Notes: generated by a model not told the origin, from the sequence alone. Shown: positions 34,275 to 43,431, counted from the first letter of the stretch. The stretch is 64,000 bases of DNA from Alienimonas californiensis (GCF_007743815.1 NZ_CP036265.1:2162323-2226322); one strand, 5' to 3'. Made by a program: numbers and translations.

Positions 34275-35279
34275 GTGCCCCTCACCCTCCGCCGCTTCCG
34301 CAACGGTGATCCCCCGGCGCTGGTCCGCCTGTGGAACGCCGCCGGTCTGGGTCGCGGCGCCGTGCAGGGGCTCACGATCGACGTGTTCGATCATCTGGTC
34401 CTCGCCCAGCAGCACTTCGACCCCCGCGGGCTGATCGTCGCCGTGGAAACGGCCGACGGGGCGGACGCCGATCCGGGCGGGAACGTTCCCCGTCGGCACG
34501 GGCGGACGGTGGGGTTCGCGCTGTCCGGGCTCCTGCCGCAGCGGCCGGGGACGGAGGAGTGCGTCGGAGCCGTCGACGCCGTGCTGGTCCACCCGGACGC
34601 CCGCGGCCGGGGCGTGGGGCGCCGGTTGATGGCGGCGGCCGTCGAGTCGCTGCGGCAGCGCGGGGCGAGCCGGATCCTCGCCGGGGGCGGGCCGGCGGAG
34701 TCGCCCTTTCTGGTCGGGCTGTACGGCGGGAGCGCCCCGGCCGGGTTCCTCGACAGCGACCCGGCCGCCCGGCCGTTTGCGACGGCCTGCGGATTCCGGG
34801 AGCGGGGCCGCACCGTGATCCTGCAACGCCCGACCGACCTGCGGGAGCGGGCGGGCTTTCAGGTGCTCGCCGCCCGCCGCCACGCCGCCCTGCGGACCGC
34901 TCCGCCGCTGGAATCGAACCGCTGGTGGGCGACCCGCTTCGGCCGGTTGGACACGCTGCGGTTCGAACTCGCCGCCCGCGGCCGGGACGCCTCCCCCGGC
35001 CCCGCGACCGCGGGCGTCACGCTGGTGGGGCTGGACCTGTACGGCCCCGCCTGGGATCGTCGGGCCGTCGGCCTGCGGGATCTGGCGACCGGCCCCGGCG
35101 GCGGGCAACCGCACCTGCACGCCCTGATTCTGGAGACCACCCGCCGCCTGCGGGAGGAAGCCGTGGACCTGCTGGAGATCCACGCCGACGCCGCCGACGC
35201 CGCCGCTCTCGCCCTGCTCTCCCGCATCGGCTTCTCCCCAATCGACCAAGGCACACGGTTCGAGTTGGCCGAGGATTGA
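34275..35279 (+). CDS. Tandem GNAT acetyltransferase-like protein
   Basis: A 334-residue protein with an N-terminal GNAT domain (about 5-175). The acetyl-CoA loop is readable in VDAVLVHPDARGRGVGRRLM (R/Q-x-x-G-x-G/A as RGRGVG), and the end of the fold in FATACGFRERGRTVIL. The C-terminal half (about 185-334) ends in LLSRIGFSPIDQGTRFEL, which looks like the close of a second GNAT fold whose CoA loop is not obvious. GTG at 34275 begins the first strand PLTLRRFRNGD. The acceptor is unknown. It follows the transketolase pair on the same strand. Confidence 0.75.
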   Translation: MPLTLRRFRNGDPPALVRLWNAAGLGRGAVQGLTIDVFDHLVLAQQHFDPRGLIVAVETADGADADPGGNVPRRHGRTVGFALSGLLPQRPGTEECVGAVDAVLVHPDARGRGVGRRLMAAAVESLRQRGASRILAGGGPAESPFLVGLYGGSAPAGFLDSDPAARPFATACGFRERGRTVILQRPTDLRERAGFQVLAARRHAALRTAPPLESNRWWATRFGRLDTLRFELAARGRDASPGPATAGVTLVGLDLYGPAWDRRAVGLRDLATGPGGGQPHLHALILETTRRLREEAVDLLEIHADAADAAALALLSRIGFSPIDQGTRFELAED

Positions 35280-35280
35280 T

Positions 35281-35313
35281 CTCCCCTCGCCCCCTTTTGG
35301 GGGAGAGGGGGGC
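35281..35313. repeat. CCCCTCACCCCC-type dispersed repeat, copy k (partial)
   Basis: CTCCCCTCGCCCCCTTTTGG with GGGAGAGGGG, one base after the GNAT stop and before the convergent LptF/G-type gene stop. The GGGTGAGG tail is missing. Confidence 0.7.
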
Positions 35314-35335
35314 AGAACGAACGACGGAGTGCCGG

Positions 35336-36511
35336 TCAGGTCAGCACTTTGCCGGCCAGGGCGGTCGCCAGGGTGCCGGCGACGATCACGGGCAGCCAGG
35401 CGGCGAAGTCGGGCGGGAGCAGGCCGACCGAGCCGGCCAACTGCCCGCCCTGCATCAGCCCCATCAGGCAGCCCATCACCACGACGCAGATCGCCAGCGA
35501 GACCACCAAGCTGCGGGCCTCACGGCGGATCACCAGCGGGACGGCCAACAGCGTGGCGAGCAGATTGAGCAGCGGCTGGCGGAAGCGTTCGTGCAGCTTC
35601 ACCGTGAAGCTGTGCCGCACGTTCCCGCTGTAGGCGGGATTGCGGATGCGGCGGACCAGCTCCGGCGTGCCGCACACCTGGGCGGCCTGGGCTTCGTCGT
35701 GGATCTGATCGAAGTCGATGTCGGTGCGGACGAACAGTTCGCTGGTCGCCCCGGCCTCGCCGGTGGCGGGGTTGCGGCGGTTAATCGGCAGCACGATCGG
35801 CACCTTGCCGGGCGGCGTGGGCGCCAGCGGGAGGTTCTCGTACTTCACGTTCACGTCCGTCAGGGCCCAGCCGGCGACGGGTTCGTCGTAGCCGGGCAGC
35901 GTCGCGTCCGGGTGATAGACGGCCCGGTCGGCGGTGAGGATCGTCAGTTCGGAGACCACCCCCGGCACCGGCAGAGTGATTTCCGCCTGCTTGATCCAGC
36001 GGTTCGCCAGGTCCAGTTGCCCGCTGAACACGCACACGCCGCTGGAGAAGTCTTCCACCGGCTGCACGGTCGGGTTGTCGCCGTCCACCGGCCCGCCCCG
36101 CGGCGCCCCCAGCTTCGAAGCGATCGCCGGCAGGAGCAGTTCCTGATTCGCCACCACCAACCCCGTGACCACCCCGGTGCCGATCAGCAGCGGCAACGCG
36201 AGGCGGTAGGTCGGCACGCCGGCGGCCAGCATCGGGGCCAACTCCCCGGCCTTCACCATCAACGCCAGGGAAATCATGACCGTGAACACCAGCAGCGCCG
36301 GCCCGGTCATGTCGAACACCAGCGCGCTCTGCCAGACGTAATAGGAGGCCATCCGCGTCAGGACCTCCGACAGACCGACGTCGCCCTCGGTGAAGTCGTC
36401 CGCGTTGGTGAACGCGTCGATCACGCAGTACAGCCCGTAGAACGTCACGAACAGCACCGTGAAGGTGTGCAGGAACCGGCGAACCAGAAAGCGGTCGAAG
36501 GTCGTGAACAC
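35336..36511 (-). CDS. LptF/LptG-family (YjgP/YjgQ) permease
   Basis: A 391-residue inner-membrane protein with the LptF/G layout. Three N-terminal helices lie at about 12-120 (FDRFLVRRFLHTFTVLFVTF, MLAAGVPTYRLALPLLIG), followed by a periplasmic jellyroll-like region (about 150-290, with LTILTADRAVYHPDA and GWALTDVNVKYENLP) and C-terminal helices (LLATLLAVPLVIRRE, GTLATALAGKVL). LptF and LptG move lipopolysaccharide from the inner membrane to the Lpt bridge. The partner subunit and LptB are not in this window. GTG at 36511 begins the usual FDRFLVRRF start. Confidence 0.88.
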   Translation of the reverse strand: MFTTFDRFLVRRFLHTFTVLFVTFYGLYCVIDAFTNADDFTEGDVGLSEVLTRMASYYVWQSALVFDMTGPALLVFTVMISLALMVKAGELAPMLAAGVPTYRLALPLLIGTGVVTGLVVANQELLLPAIASKLGAPRGGPVDGDNPTVQPVEDFSSGVCVFSGQLDLANRWIKQAEITLPVPGVVSELTILTADRAVYHPDATLPGYDEPVAGWALTDVNVKYENLPLAPTPPGKVPIVLPINRRNPATGEAGATSELFVRTDIDFDQIHDEAQAAQVCGTPELVRRIRNPAYSGNVRHSFTVKLHERFRQPLLNLLATLLAVPLVIRREARSLVVSLAICVVVMGCLMGLMQGGQLAGSVGLLPPDFAAWLPVIVAGTLATALAGKVLT

Positions 36512-36868
36512 GGCGGACGCGGGCGGCGGGACGGGCGGCCGCGAACTCCCGGGACGGAAATCCCGGGACGGGGCGCGGCGGACGACGGGACAGTCCAGTG
36601 TACGCGGGCCGGCGCCGTCAACGGCGGCTTGGCGCGGACGGACTGGCTGGGTCGCCGCGCCCGACTGAATCACTGCGCCCGGCTGGGTCGCCGCGACCGA
36701 TCAGCGAACGGCGGGCGGTCGTTCGCGGCCCGGCGGTCGGGCCGGTTCGGGGGGCGGCCGGGCGGGTCCTTCGGACAAGAACAGATTGCACGCGGCGTTT
36801 CGACGGGAAGAATGAATCAGTGCCGGAGGAATCCGGTCTTCGTCGCCCCCGCCTGCCGGAGCCTGCCG
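36512..36868. other. 357-bp region between divergent LptF/G and HtrA genes
   Basis: No gene recognised. It contains a small hairpin in which TCCCGGGA-type arms at 36547-36568 enclose CGGAAA, otherwise G+C-rich sequence. Its right part could instead encode the first 19 residues of HtrA if translation starts at the ATG at 36812. Promoters for both divergent genes should lie here, but none stands out. Confidence 0.4.
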
Positions 36869-38161
36869 ATGCCGTCCGCCGCTGTTCCCCCCTCCCTGGC
36901 GCCGGCCCCTGCAGACGCGACCCGTGCAGACGCCCCCCGCGCCCGGCGGCCCTGGGCGGACCGGGCCGTCGGCGCCCTCGCCGGCGCCGGGCTGTTCGCC
37001 GCCGGCGTCACCTTCGCCGACCTCGGTCGGCCGGGGGGCGCGGAGCTCGGCCTGGGCGCCGCGAACGTCGCCCACGCGGAGAGCCTCAACGTGGAGCAGG
37101 CCAAGCTGCTCCGCGACGAACTGGACGAGACGCCGGACCGCCCCCTGCTGCTGGGCGGCGAGGCGATCGCCCGCGTCAGCCGGCTGGCCTCCCCCAGCGT
37201 GGTGCATATCGAAAGCGTCTACCGGGACGACGACGGCGGGATGGTCGAGGAGACCGGCAGCGGCGTGCTGATCCGGCACCCCCGCTGGGCCGACGTGCAG
37301 ACCGGGCGGCTGTTCGTCGTCACCAACCGCCACGTCGTCGCCGGCGCCGAGGCCCCGGGCTCCGGCAACGTGGACCTGCGGCTGGCGGACGGCCACACCG
37401 TCCGCCCCACCAAGATCTGGACGGATCAGGCCACCGACCTCGCCGTGTTGGAGATCGCCAACCGCGACCTGCCCGCGATCCACTTCGGCAACAGCGACGC
37501 GTTGGAAATCGGCCACTTCGTACTGGCCCTCGGCTCGCCGTTCGGGCTGGACCGCAGCGTCACGCTGGGCATCGTCTCCGCGAAGGGCCGCCGCCGGCTG
37601 GATCTCGGGACTGAAGACCTCATCAATCAGGACTTCCTCCAGACCGACGCCGCCATCAACCCCGGCAACAGCGGCGGCCCGCTGATCGACCTCCGCGGCC
37701 GGCTGGTGGGCATCAACACCGCGATCGCCTCCAGCAGCGGGGGGAGCGAGGGCATCGGCTTCTCCATCCCCTCGAACCTCGTCCGCCGGGTCTTCGACGA
37801 ACTGCTGACGCACGGCCGGGTGCGGCGGGCCTACCTGGGCGTGCAGTTGGACAGCGGCTTCGACCGCCGCGCCATCGGCACCGTCGGCCTCGACCGGCTG
37901 TACGGCGCCCGGGTGCAGATCGTCAAACAGGGCACCCCCGCCGCCGACGCCGGCCTGCGTCGCAACGACGTGGTGCTGCGGTTCGGCACGATCGAGGTGC
38001 AGGATTTGGATCACCTGATCAATTTGGTCAGCCTCACCCCGGTCGGCGAGCAGGTCCAGTTGACGGTCCTCCGCGAACGCCGCGAGGTCCCGATGACCCT
38101 CGTCCTTGCCGAGCGCCCGGATCCGACGCCGCGGCGCCCGGAACCGACGTCACGGCGGTAG
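36869..38161 (+). CDS. HtrA/Deg-family serine protease with one PDZ domain
   Basis: Trypsin-like envelope quality-control protease, 430 residues from ATG 36869 (GGAG lies 7 bases upstream). ATG 36812 would add 19 residues. A membrane anchor or signal is at about 30-50 (AVGALAGAGLFAAGVTF). The triad is intact: His in VVTNRHVV, Asp in QATDLAVLEI and Ser in INPGNSGGPLIDLRG. One PDZ domain follows (about 315-415, AYLGVQLDSGFDRR, GTPAADAGLRRNDVVL). With one PDZ and an N-terminal anchor it is closer to DegS than DegP. Its substrate is unknown. Confidence 0.93.
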   Translation: MPSAAVPPSLAPAPADATRADAPRARRPWADRAVGALAGAGLFAAGVTFADLGRPGGAELGLGAANVAHAESLNVEQAKLLRDELDETPDRPLLLGGEAIARVSRLASPSVVHIESVYRDDDGGMVEETGSGVLIRHPRWADVQTGRLFVVTNRHVVAGAEAPGSGNVDLRLADGHTVRPTKIWTDQATDLAVLEIANRDLPAIHFGNSDALEIGHFVLALGSPFGLDRSVTLGIVSAKGRRRLDLGTEDLINQDFLQTDAAINPGNSGGPLIDLRGRLVGINTAIASSSGGSEGIGFSIPSNLVRRVFDELLTHGRVRRAYLGVQLDSGFDRRAIGTVGLDRLYGARVQIVKQGTPAADAGLRRNDVVLRFGTIEVQDLDHLINLVSLTPVGEQVQLTVLRERREVPMTLVLAERPDPTPRRPEPTSRR

Positions 38162-38330
38162 AGCGGCCCACAGTAGTGCGGCTGTAGGGAAGCGGCGGCG
38201 TGCGGGCGGCGGGGCGGCAATCGGTCGGCGGGGCGTTTATCGTGCGGGCTCACGTCCGGCCGCCCTTCCGACGACCCGCCACGCCCGCGGGTTCGCGACC
38301 GACGCCCCGTGTTCTCTTCCCCGCCGTCCG

Positions 38331-40670
38331 ATGCGCCGTCTGACGTTCGCCCTCGCCGCCCTGCTCGCGGCCGCCTGTTCGGTCCCGAGCCTCGCCGCGG
38401 CCGACGCCCCGCCGCTGGTGGACGTCGCCCGCTACGCCTTCGACCGCCCCGCCGACGGCTGGCAGAAGCCCGGGTTCGACGCCTCGGAGTGGCAGGAAGG
38501 CCCCGGCGGGTTCGGCACGCCGGGCACCGACGGCGCCCGCGTCGGCACCCGTTGGACCACCGACGAGATCTGGCTGCGGAAGACCTTCGAGCTGAAGGCG
38601 CTCCCCGCCAAACCGGCGCTGCTCCTCAGCCATGACGAGGACGCGGAGATCTACCTCAACGGCGAAAAGGTGGCGGAGTTCGACGGCTACGTCACGGAGT
38701 ACTTCACCGTCCCGCTGTCGCAGAAGGCCGCCGGGGCGCTGAAGGTCGGCGAGAACGTGCTGGCGGTGCATTGCCGGCAGACGAACGGCGGGCAGTTCAT
38801 CGACGTGCATCTCGTCTCCGCCGACGCCGTTCCGAAGCTGCCGGCCCCGGCCCCGAACACGGAGCCGTTCAAAACGGAACTCATCACGAAGTGGGGCGCC
38901 GAGGTCACCCCCGAGAACGCCTGGACCGAATACCCCCGCCCGCAGATGCGGCGGGAACAGTGGACGAACCTGAACGGCCACTGGGACTACGCGATCGCCC
39001 CGCTGAAGGCGGGCGCCCCGCCGGAGGAGTACGACGGGGAGATCCTCGTGCCGTACCCGCTGGAGTCGAAGCTCAGCGGCGTGCAACGGCTGCTCAGCCC
39101 ACAGGAATCCCTCTGGTACCGCCGCACCTTCGAGGCCCCGGCTCGCACCAGCCATCAGAGCGGCGGCATCGGCGGCGGCGTGCACTCCGCCCGCCGTACG
39201 CTGCTGCACTTCGAGGCGGTCGACTACCGCTGCGAAGCCTGGGTGAACGGCACGTCCGTGGGCACGCACGTCGGCGGGAACCTGCCGTTCTCCTTCGACG
39301 TGACCGACGCCCTGAACGAAGAGGGCGAGAACGAACTGGTCCTCCGCGTGGAGGACGCCACCGGCGACTACCAACTCCGCGGCAAGCAGGCGTTGCAGAC
39401 CAGCGCCATCTTCTACACCCGCGTCTCCGGCATCTGGGGGACCGTCTGGACCGAGACCGTGCCGGTCCGCTCGATCGAAGACCTTACGATCTCGACCGAC
39501 GCCGAGGCCGGCACGATCACCGTCGCGGCGGACGTTCGATTCCCGCTTCAGTTCACGAACCCGCTGCTACGGGTGAGGGCTCACGACGGGGACCGGCGGG
39601 TCGCCGGATATATCGGCCGTGTGGGCGGCGTCGAGATGGAAATCCTTGACGCCAAACTTTGGACGCCTGATTCCCCGCACCTGTACGACCTAACGGTCGA
39701 ATTAATGGACGGTCAGGGCAATGTGGTGGACACGGTCTACTCCTACGCCGGCATCCGCGACGTCGGCATGGCGGCCGGACCGGACGGGCACCAACGGTTC
39801 ACGCTCAACGGGGAGACGGTGTTCCACCTCGGCCCGCTGGATCAGGGGTGGTGGCCGGACGGGCTGCTGACACCGCCCTCGGACGAGGCGATGGTGTGGG
39901 AGATCGAATGGCTGAAGTCGGCCGGGTTCAACATGCTCCGCAAGCACATCAAGGTGGAGCCCCGCCGGTACTACTACCACTGCGACCGGCTGGGGATCAT
40001 GGTCTGGCAGGACCAGGTCAGCGGCTTCCCGAACCCGCCCTGGACCCGGCTCGCGCCGAACCCCAAGGACGCGAACTGGCCCGCCGTCGCCCATGCCCAG
40101 TACATGGCGGAACTGGAGGCGATGATTTCCCTGCTGGAGAGTCACCCCAGCATCGTCAGTTGGGTGCCTTTCAACGAGGCCTGGGGCCAGCACCGCACCG
40201 TCGAGGTCGGCGACTGGACGAAGCGCCGCGACCCCTCGCGGATCGTGAACGTCGCCAGCGGCGGGAACTGGTGGCCCTCCGGCGACGTGGTCGACTACCA
40301 CAGCTACCCGGAGCCGGACTTCCGCTTCGGTCAGGACAACGGCCGGTTCGACGGCTACGCCAAGGTGATCGGCGAGTACGGCGGCCACGGCCTCCGGGTC
40401 CGCGGGCATGAGTACGACCCGAACATCCGCATCTTTTCCTACGGCGATCTGCCGGAGGACGAGGCGGAGTACCGTCGCCGCTACGCCGGCAGCGCCAAGC
40501 GGCTGGTCGACCTGAAGGCCCGCGGCATCGCCGGCGGCGTCTACACCCAAACGACCGACGTCGAGGGCGAGATCAACGGCCTGATGACCTACGACCGCAA
40601 GGTGATCAAGATCCCCGCCGAAGACCTCGCCGAACTGCACCGCCCGCTGGTCGAACCGGGCGACGACTGA
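38331..40670 (+). CDS. Secreted glycoside hydrolase family 2 enzyme
   Basis: A 779-residue protein with an N-terminal signal peptide (RRLTFALAALLAAACSVPSL). A beta-sandwich (about 30-165) precedes the GH2 sugar-binding, immunoglobulin-like and TIM-barrel domains. The acid/base Glu is in SWVPFNEAWGQ (about 616) and the nucleophile Glu in VIGEYGGHG (about 683). FNMLRKHIKVEPRRYYYHCD and QDQVSGFPNPPW are typical of planctomycete and Bacteroidetes members. Beta-galactosidase or beta-glucuronidase type cannot be decided by eye. Codons around 39525-39740 use more A and T than the rest, a possible sign of patchy divergence. Convergent with a small membrane-protein gene. Confidence 0.92.
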   Translation: MRRLTFALAALLAAACSVPSLAAADAPPLVDVARYAFDRPADGWQKPGFDASEWQEGPGGFGTPGTDGARVGTRWTTDEIWLRKTFELKALPAKPALLLSHDEDAEIYLNGEKVAEFDGYVTEYFTVPLSQKAAGALKVGENVLAVHCRQTNGGQFIDVHLVSADAVPKLPAPAPNTEPFKTELITKWGAEVTPENAWTEYPRPQMRREQWTNLNGHWDYAIAPLKAGAPPEEYDGEILVPYPLESKLSGVQRLLSPQESLWYRRTFEAPARTSHQSGGIGGGVHSARRTLLHFEAVDYRCEAWVNGTSVGTHVGGNLPFSFDVTDALNEEGENELVLRVEDATGDYQLRGKQALQTSAIFYTRVSGIWGTVWTETVPVRSIEDLTISTDAEAGTITVAADVRFPLQFTNPLLRVRAHDGDRRVAGYIGRVGGVEMEILDAKLWTPDSPHLYDLTVELMDGQGNVVDTVYSYAGIRDVGMAAGPDGHQRFTLNGETVFHLGPLDQGWWPDGLLTPPSDEAMVWEIEWLKSAGFNMLRKHIKVEPRRYYYHCDRLGIMVWQDQVSGFPNPPWTRLAPNPKDANWPAVAHAQYMAELEAMISLLESHPSIVSWVPFNEAWGQHRTVEVGDWTKRRDPSRIVNVASGGNWWPSGDVVDYHSYPEPDFRFGQDNGRFDGYAKVIGEYGGHGLRVRGHEYDPNIRIFSYGDLPEDEAEYRRRYAGSAKRLVDLKARGIAGGVYTQTTDVEGEINGLMTYDRKVIKIPAEDLAELHRPLVEPGDD

Positions 40671-40698
40671 CCCGGGCCCCCTGCAACGCGCTGCACGC

Positions 40699-40718
40699 CG
40701 CTGCAACGCGTTGCAGCG
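40699..40718. terminator. 20-bp perfect palindrome between convergent genes
   Basis: CGCTGCAACG and its exact reverse complement, 28 bases after the GH2 stop and before the convergent membrane-protein stop (40785). CTGCAACGCG also occurs once more just upstream. There is no T tract; a two-way end signal is possible. Confidence 0.45.
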
Positions 40719-40784
40719 CCGGAACGAACGACCGCCGGGTCCGTTCCCGGGCGCGGCGGTTTGCGTTGCGCGGTCCGAGCGTCG

Positions 40785-41219
40785 TCAGACGGCGGCTTCA
40801 CGGCGTTTGCGGGCGTCGCGGAAGCTCTTCACGCACAGGACGAGGAACACGGCGCAGATCACCGCCATCGCCGCCAGGGAGACCATTCCCAGCGTCGAGC
40901 CCCCGCCCTTCGCCAGCACCATTCCCAGGCGCCCCGCCCCGGCCAGGAAGCCGAGCAGCCCCACGAGCGCGGCGATGTGCATCGCGATCTTCAACGCCTT
41001 CAGGCCGGTGCGGGCGATCAGGCCGCACACGATCAGGACCAAGCCGAACCCGCCGGGGATGAAGGCGGTCGGGCTCTTCACCTCGCTGAGGAGGTAGCCC
41101 GCCACGGCGACCGCCACCAAGGCCGCCCCGGCGCCGAGGGCGTAGAACGGGGCCGGATCGGCCGCGGCGACGTTCGGAGCGCCCGGGGCGGCGGCGGGGG
41201 CGGGTCGGTCGGCGGCCAT
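40785..41219 (-). CDS. Small four-helix membrane protein of unknown function
   Basis: A 144-residue protein I do not recognise, with four hydrophobic helices: FYALGAGAALVAVAVAGYLL, GGFGLVLIVCGLIA, IAMHIAALVGLLGFLAG and LAAMAVICAVFLVLCVKSF. It ends in a basic tail (RDARKRREAAV). ATG at 41219 was chosen over an ATG 63 bases upstream, because the ordered region begins after a short Ala/Pro head. It is divergent from the sigma-factor gene. Confidence 0.65.
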   Translation of the reverse strand: MAADRPAPAAAPGAPNVAAADPAPFYALGAGAALVAVAVAGYLLSEVKSPTAFIPGGFGLVLIVCGLIARTGLKALKIAMHIAALVGLLGFLAGAGRLGMVLAKGGGSTLGMVSLAAMAVICAVFLVLCVKSFRDARKRREAAV

Positions 41220-41691
41220 CGGGACGATCAGCGGGGAAACAGGGCGATGCGGTGTGCAATCACGCCGCGAACTGTATCGCACACGACCAATGCGGTCACT
41301 GCGACCGCCTCGCCGGGCCCGCCGGTCCGGCAGGTCGGGACAGAGGAGTCAAGGCCCCCCTGCGGGGATGGGGGACGGTCGGCGACCAATTTTCGACGGA
41401 AACTCGGTGATGAACCCCTATTGCGTGCGGTTCTGGTCTTCGGGGGCCGATTCCGAACTTTCCGTCAAACTTTGTGTCGGAAGTCGGCGTACGTCTCTTC
41501 GCGACCGAACGTTCGGTCGCCTGTCTTGCCCACCGCCGACGGCCGCGATCCGGCCCGCGGCGGGCGAGGTTCCGGCGCCGAACGTGCACCGATCGCAAGC
41601 CACCCGCCAACGTGGCGGCCCAGGACGCCCCCGCAGACCCGCCCGGCCCTATCCGGTCGGCGGTCCCCTATCTTTCCGCCGAACGGACGCT
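41220..41691. promoter_or_regulatory. 472-bp region upstream of the sigma-factor gene with a 20-bp palindrome
   Basis: No gene seen. The part at 41390-41530 is richer in A and T than its surroundings. It contains GCGACCGAACGTTCGGTCGC, a perfect 20-bp palindrome at 41501-41520, 171 bases before the sigma gene ATG. It could be an operator or an RNA hairpin. No convincing -35/-10 pair was found, so promoter placement is left open. Confidence 0.5.
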
Positions 41692-43380
41692 ATGAGCTAC
41701 TCCATCCCTGAATTGCAGTCCCTGACCGACCACGTCGCCGAAGGCGTCCCCCGCGAGGTGCAACTCGCCTGGGTGCGACGCGCCGAGCGATTGTCGAGTC
41801 GGTTGGACCCCGACGCCGCCTACGCCGCCCGCGATCTCCGCCGCTCGTTGGAGGCCTCCACCGACGACACGCCGGCCGCCGCCGAGGCGGACGGCGAAGA
41901 CACCGTGACCGGCGAGGAAGCCCTCCGCGATCTGCGGCTGTTCGCGGAGAATCTGTCCACCTCCGCGGGCCTCTCCGCGGAGGAGGTGGGCGAACCGGTG
42001 CTGACCGTCGACGACATCGCGAAACGGCTGGGCGTCTCCGGCAAAACGGTCGACCGCTGGCGCGACCGCGGGCTGGTCAGCCGCAAGCTGAAGCTGGACG
42101 GTCGCCGCCGGGTGGGCTTCCTGCAGAGCACCGTGGACCGGTTCGTCCGCGACCACGCCGAGGAGATCGAACAGGGCCGCAAGACCGTGACCCTGTCCGA
42201 CGCGGACCGCGGGCGAATTGTCCGCAAGGCCCGCAGTCTGGCCAGCAGCGGGTTCAGCCCGCCGCAGATCGCCAAGCAGCTCTCCGAGGAGTTCGGTCGC
42301 AGCCCGGATTCGATCCGCACCCTGCTGCGGGACTTCGAACGGAAGAACCCGGATCGCCCGGTGTTCCGCGTCCGCCCCGGCGATCTGACCCGGGCCGAGA
42401 AGGAGGAGATCCTGCGCCGCCGCCGCCGCGGTTGGACGCTGGCCCGGCTGGCGAAGTCGTTCAGCCGCACCAAGCCCACCATCAAGCGGGCCTTGCATGA
42501 ACTGCGGGCCGAAGAGGTGATGGGCGACCCGCCGGCCTACATGGACTCCCCGGAGTTCCATACGCCGGACGCGGACGCGGTGATCCTCTGCGAGCCGCCG
42601 GTGAAGGACAAACCGCACCGCCGCATCCGCGTGCCCAGCGGTCTGCCCCCCTATCTGGCGAGCCTCTACAACTACCCGCTGCTGACCCGCGAGGACGAGC
42701 AGTACTGGTTCCGCAAGATGAACTACCTGAAGTTCAAGGCGGCCACGCTGCGGGAAGAGATCGGCGACGCCACGCCCACCGAGGAGCAGCTCGACGACCT
42801 CGAGGCCTGGACCCGCGAGGCGATCGACGTCAAGAACTTCCTCACCCGCAGCAACCTGCGGCTGGTCGTCTCCATCGCCAAACGTCACATCAAGCCGGGG
42901 GCCAACTTCTTCGAGATGGTCTCCGACGGCAACGTCAGCCTGATGCGGGCGGTCGAGAAGTTCGACTACACCAAGGGCAACAAGTTCAGCACGTACGCCA
43001 CCTGGGCGATCATGAAGAACTTCGCCCGCAGCATCCCGCAGGAGCACCGCCAGCTGGACCGGTTCCGCACCGGCAAGGAGGAGGTCTTCCAGTTCTCCAA
43101 GGAGGAACGGGCCAACCCCTACATGGATGAGCTCACGAACACCCGGCAGCGGAAGGTCATCGGCGACATCCTGATGGAGCTGGACGACCGGGAGCGGGAC
43201 ATCCTCCGCTACCGCTACGGGCTGGAGCAGGGCAGCGAACCTCAGACCCTGGAGCAGGTCGGCAACCGCTTCGGCGTGACGAAGGAGCGCATCCGGCAGC
43301 TCGAGGGCCGCGCCCTGAAAAAGTTGAAGAAGCACGCCGAGGGGGCCCACCTGGAAGTGCCGGGCCTGCACGACCGGTAA
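41692..43380 (+). CDS. Sigma-70 family factor with N-terminal helix-turn-helix domains
   Basis: A 562-residue RNA polymerase sigma factor. Sigma region 2 is at about 383-456 (LTRSNLRLVVSIAKRH, FFEMVSDGNVSLMRAVEKFD, FSTYATWAIMKNFARSIP) and region 4 at about 496-553 (LDDRERDILRYRYGL, TLEQVGNRFGVTKERIRQLE). Region 3 between them looks shortened. Upstream is an unusual head: a MerR/excisionase-like helix-turn-helix at about 104-160 (LTVDDIAKRLGVSGKTVDRW), a second HTH-like stretch at about 189-216 (SPPQIAKQLSEEFGRSPDSI) and a third at about 237-275 (GWTLARLAKSFSRTKPTIKR). It is not a normal RpoD, because region 1.1 is absent. An alternative or planctomycete-specific group of sigma factors is likely. 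Confidence 0.85.
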   Translation: MSYSIPELQSLTDHVAEGVPREVQLAWVRRAERLSSRLDPDAAYAARDLRRSLEASTDDTPAAAEADGEDTVTGEEALRDLRLFAENLSTSAGLSAEEVGEPVLTVDDIAKRLGVSGKTVDRWRDRGLVSRKLKLDGRRRVGFLQSTVDRFVRDHAEEIEQGRKTVTLSDADRGRIVRKARSLASSGFSPPQIAKQLSEEFGRSPDSIRTLLRDFERKNPDRPVFRVRPGDLTRAEKEEILRRRRRGWTLARLAKSFSRTKPTIKRALHELRAEEVMGDPPAYMDSPEFHTPDADAVILCEPPVKDKPHRRIRVPSGLPPYLASLYNYPLLTREDEQYWFRKMNYLKFKAATLREEIGDATPTEEQLDDLEAWTREAIDVKNFLTRSNLRLVVSIAKRHIKPGANFFEMVSDGNVSLMRAVEKFDYTKGNKFSTYATWAIMKNFARSIPQEHRQLDRFRTGKEEVFQFSKEERANPYMDELTNTRQRKVIGDILMELDDRERDILRYRYGLEQGSEPQTLEQVGNRFGVTKERIRQLEGRALKKLKKHAEGAHLEVPGLHDR

Positions 43381-43431
43381 GAGCTGCGAGCCGTCAGCGG
43401 CAGATCACAACGCGGCGGGGGGTGACGTTTG

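Noticed and set aside
2651..35313. Clusters of short repeats as a possible CRISPR array
   Set aside because: The repeats are scattered, differ in orientation, have no regular spacers, and no cas gene is present.
39525..39740. Lower G+C patch inside the GH2 gene as a sign of recent gene transfer
   Set aside because: The reading frame and domain order are continuous through it and the shift is mild. It is mentioned in the gene entry but is not strong enough for a separate claim.
41254..41691. N-terminal extension of the sigma-factor frame by 146 codons
   Set aside because: The extension is low in order and Arg/Pro-rich and runs through the palindrome and the A/T-richer tract. ATG 41692 starts a well-ordered region.
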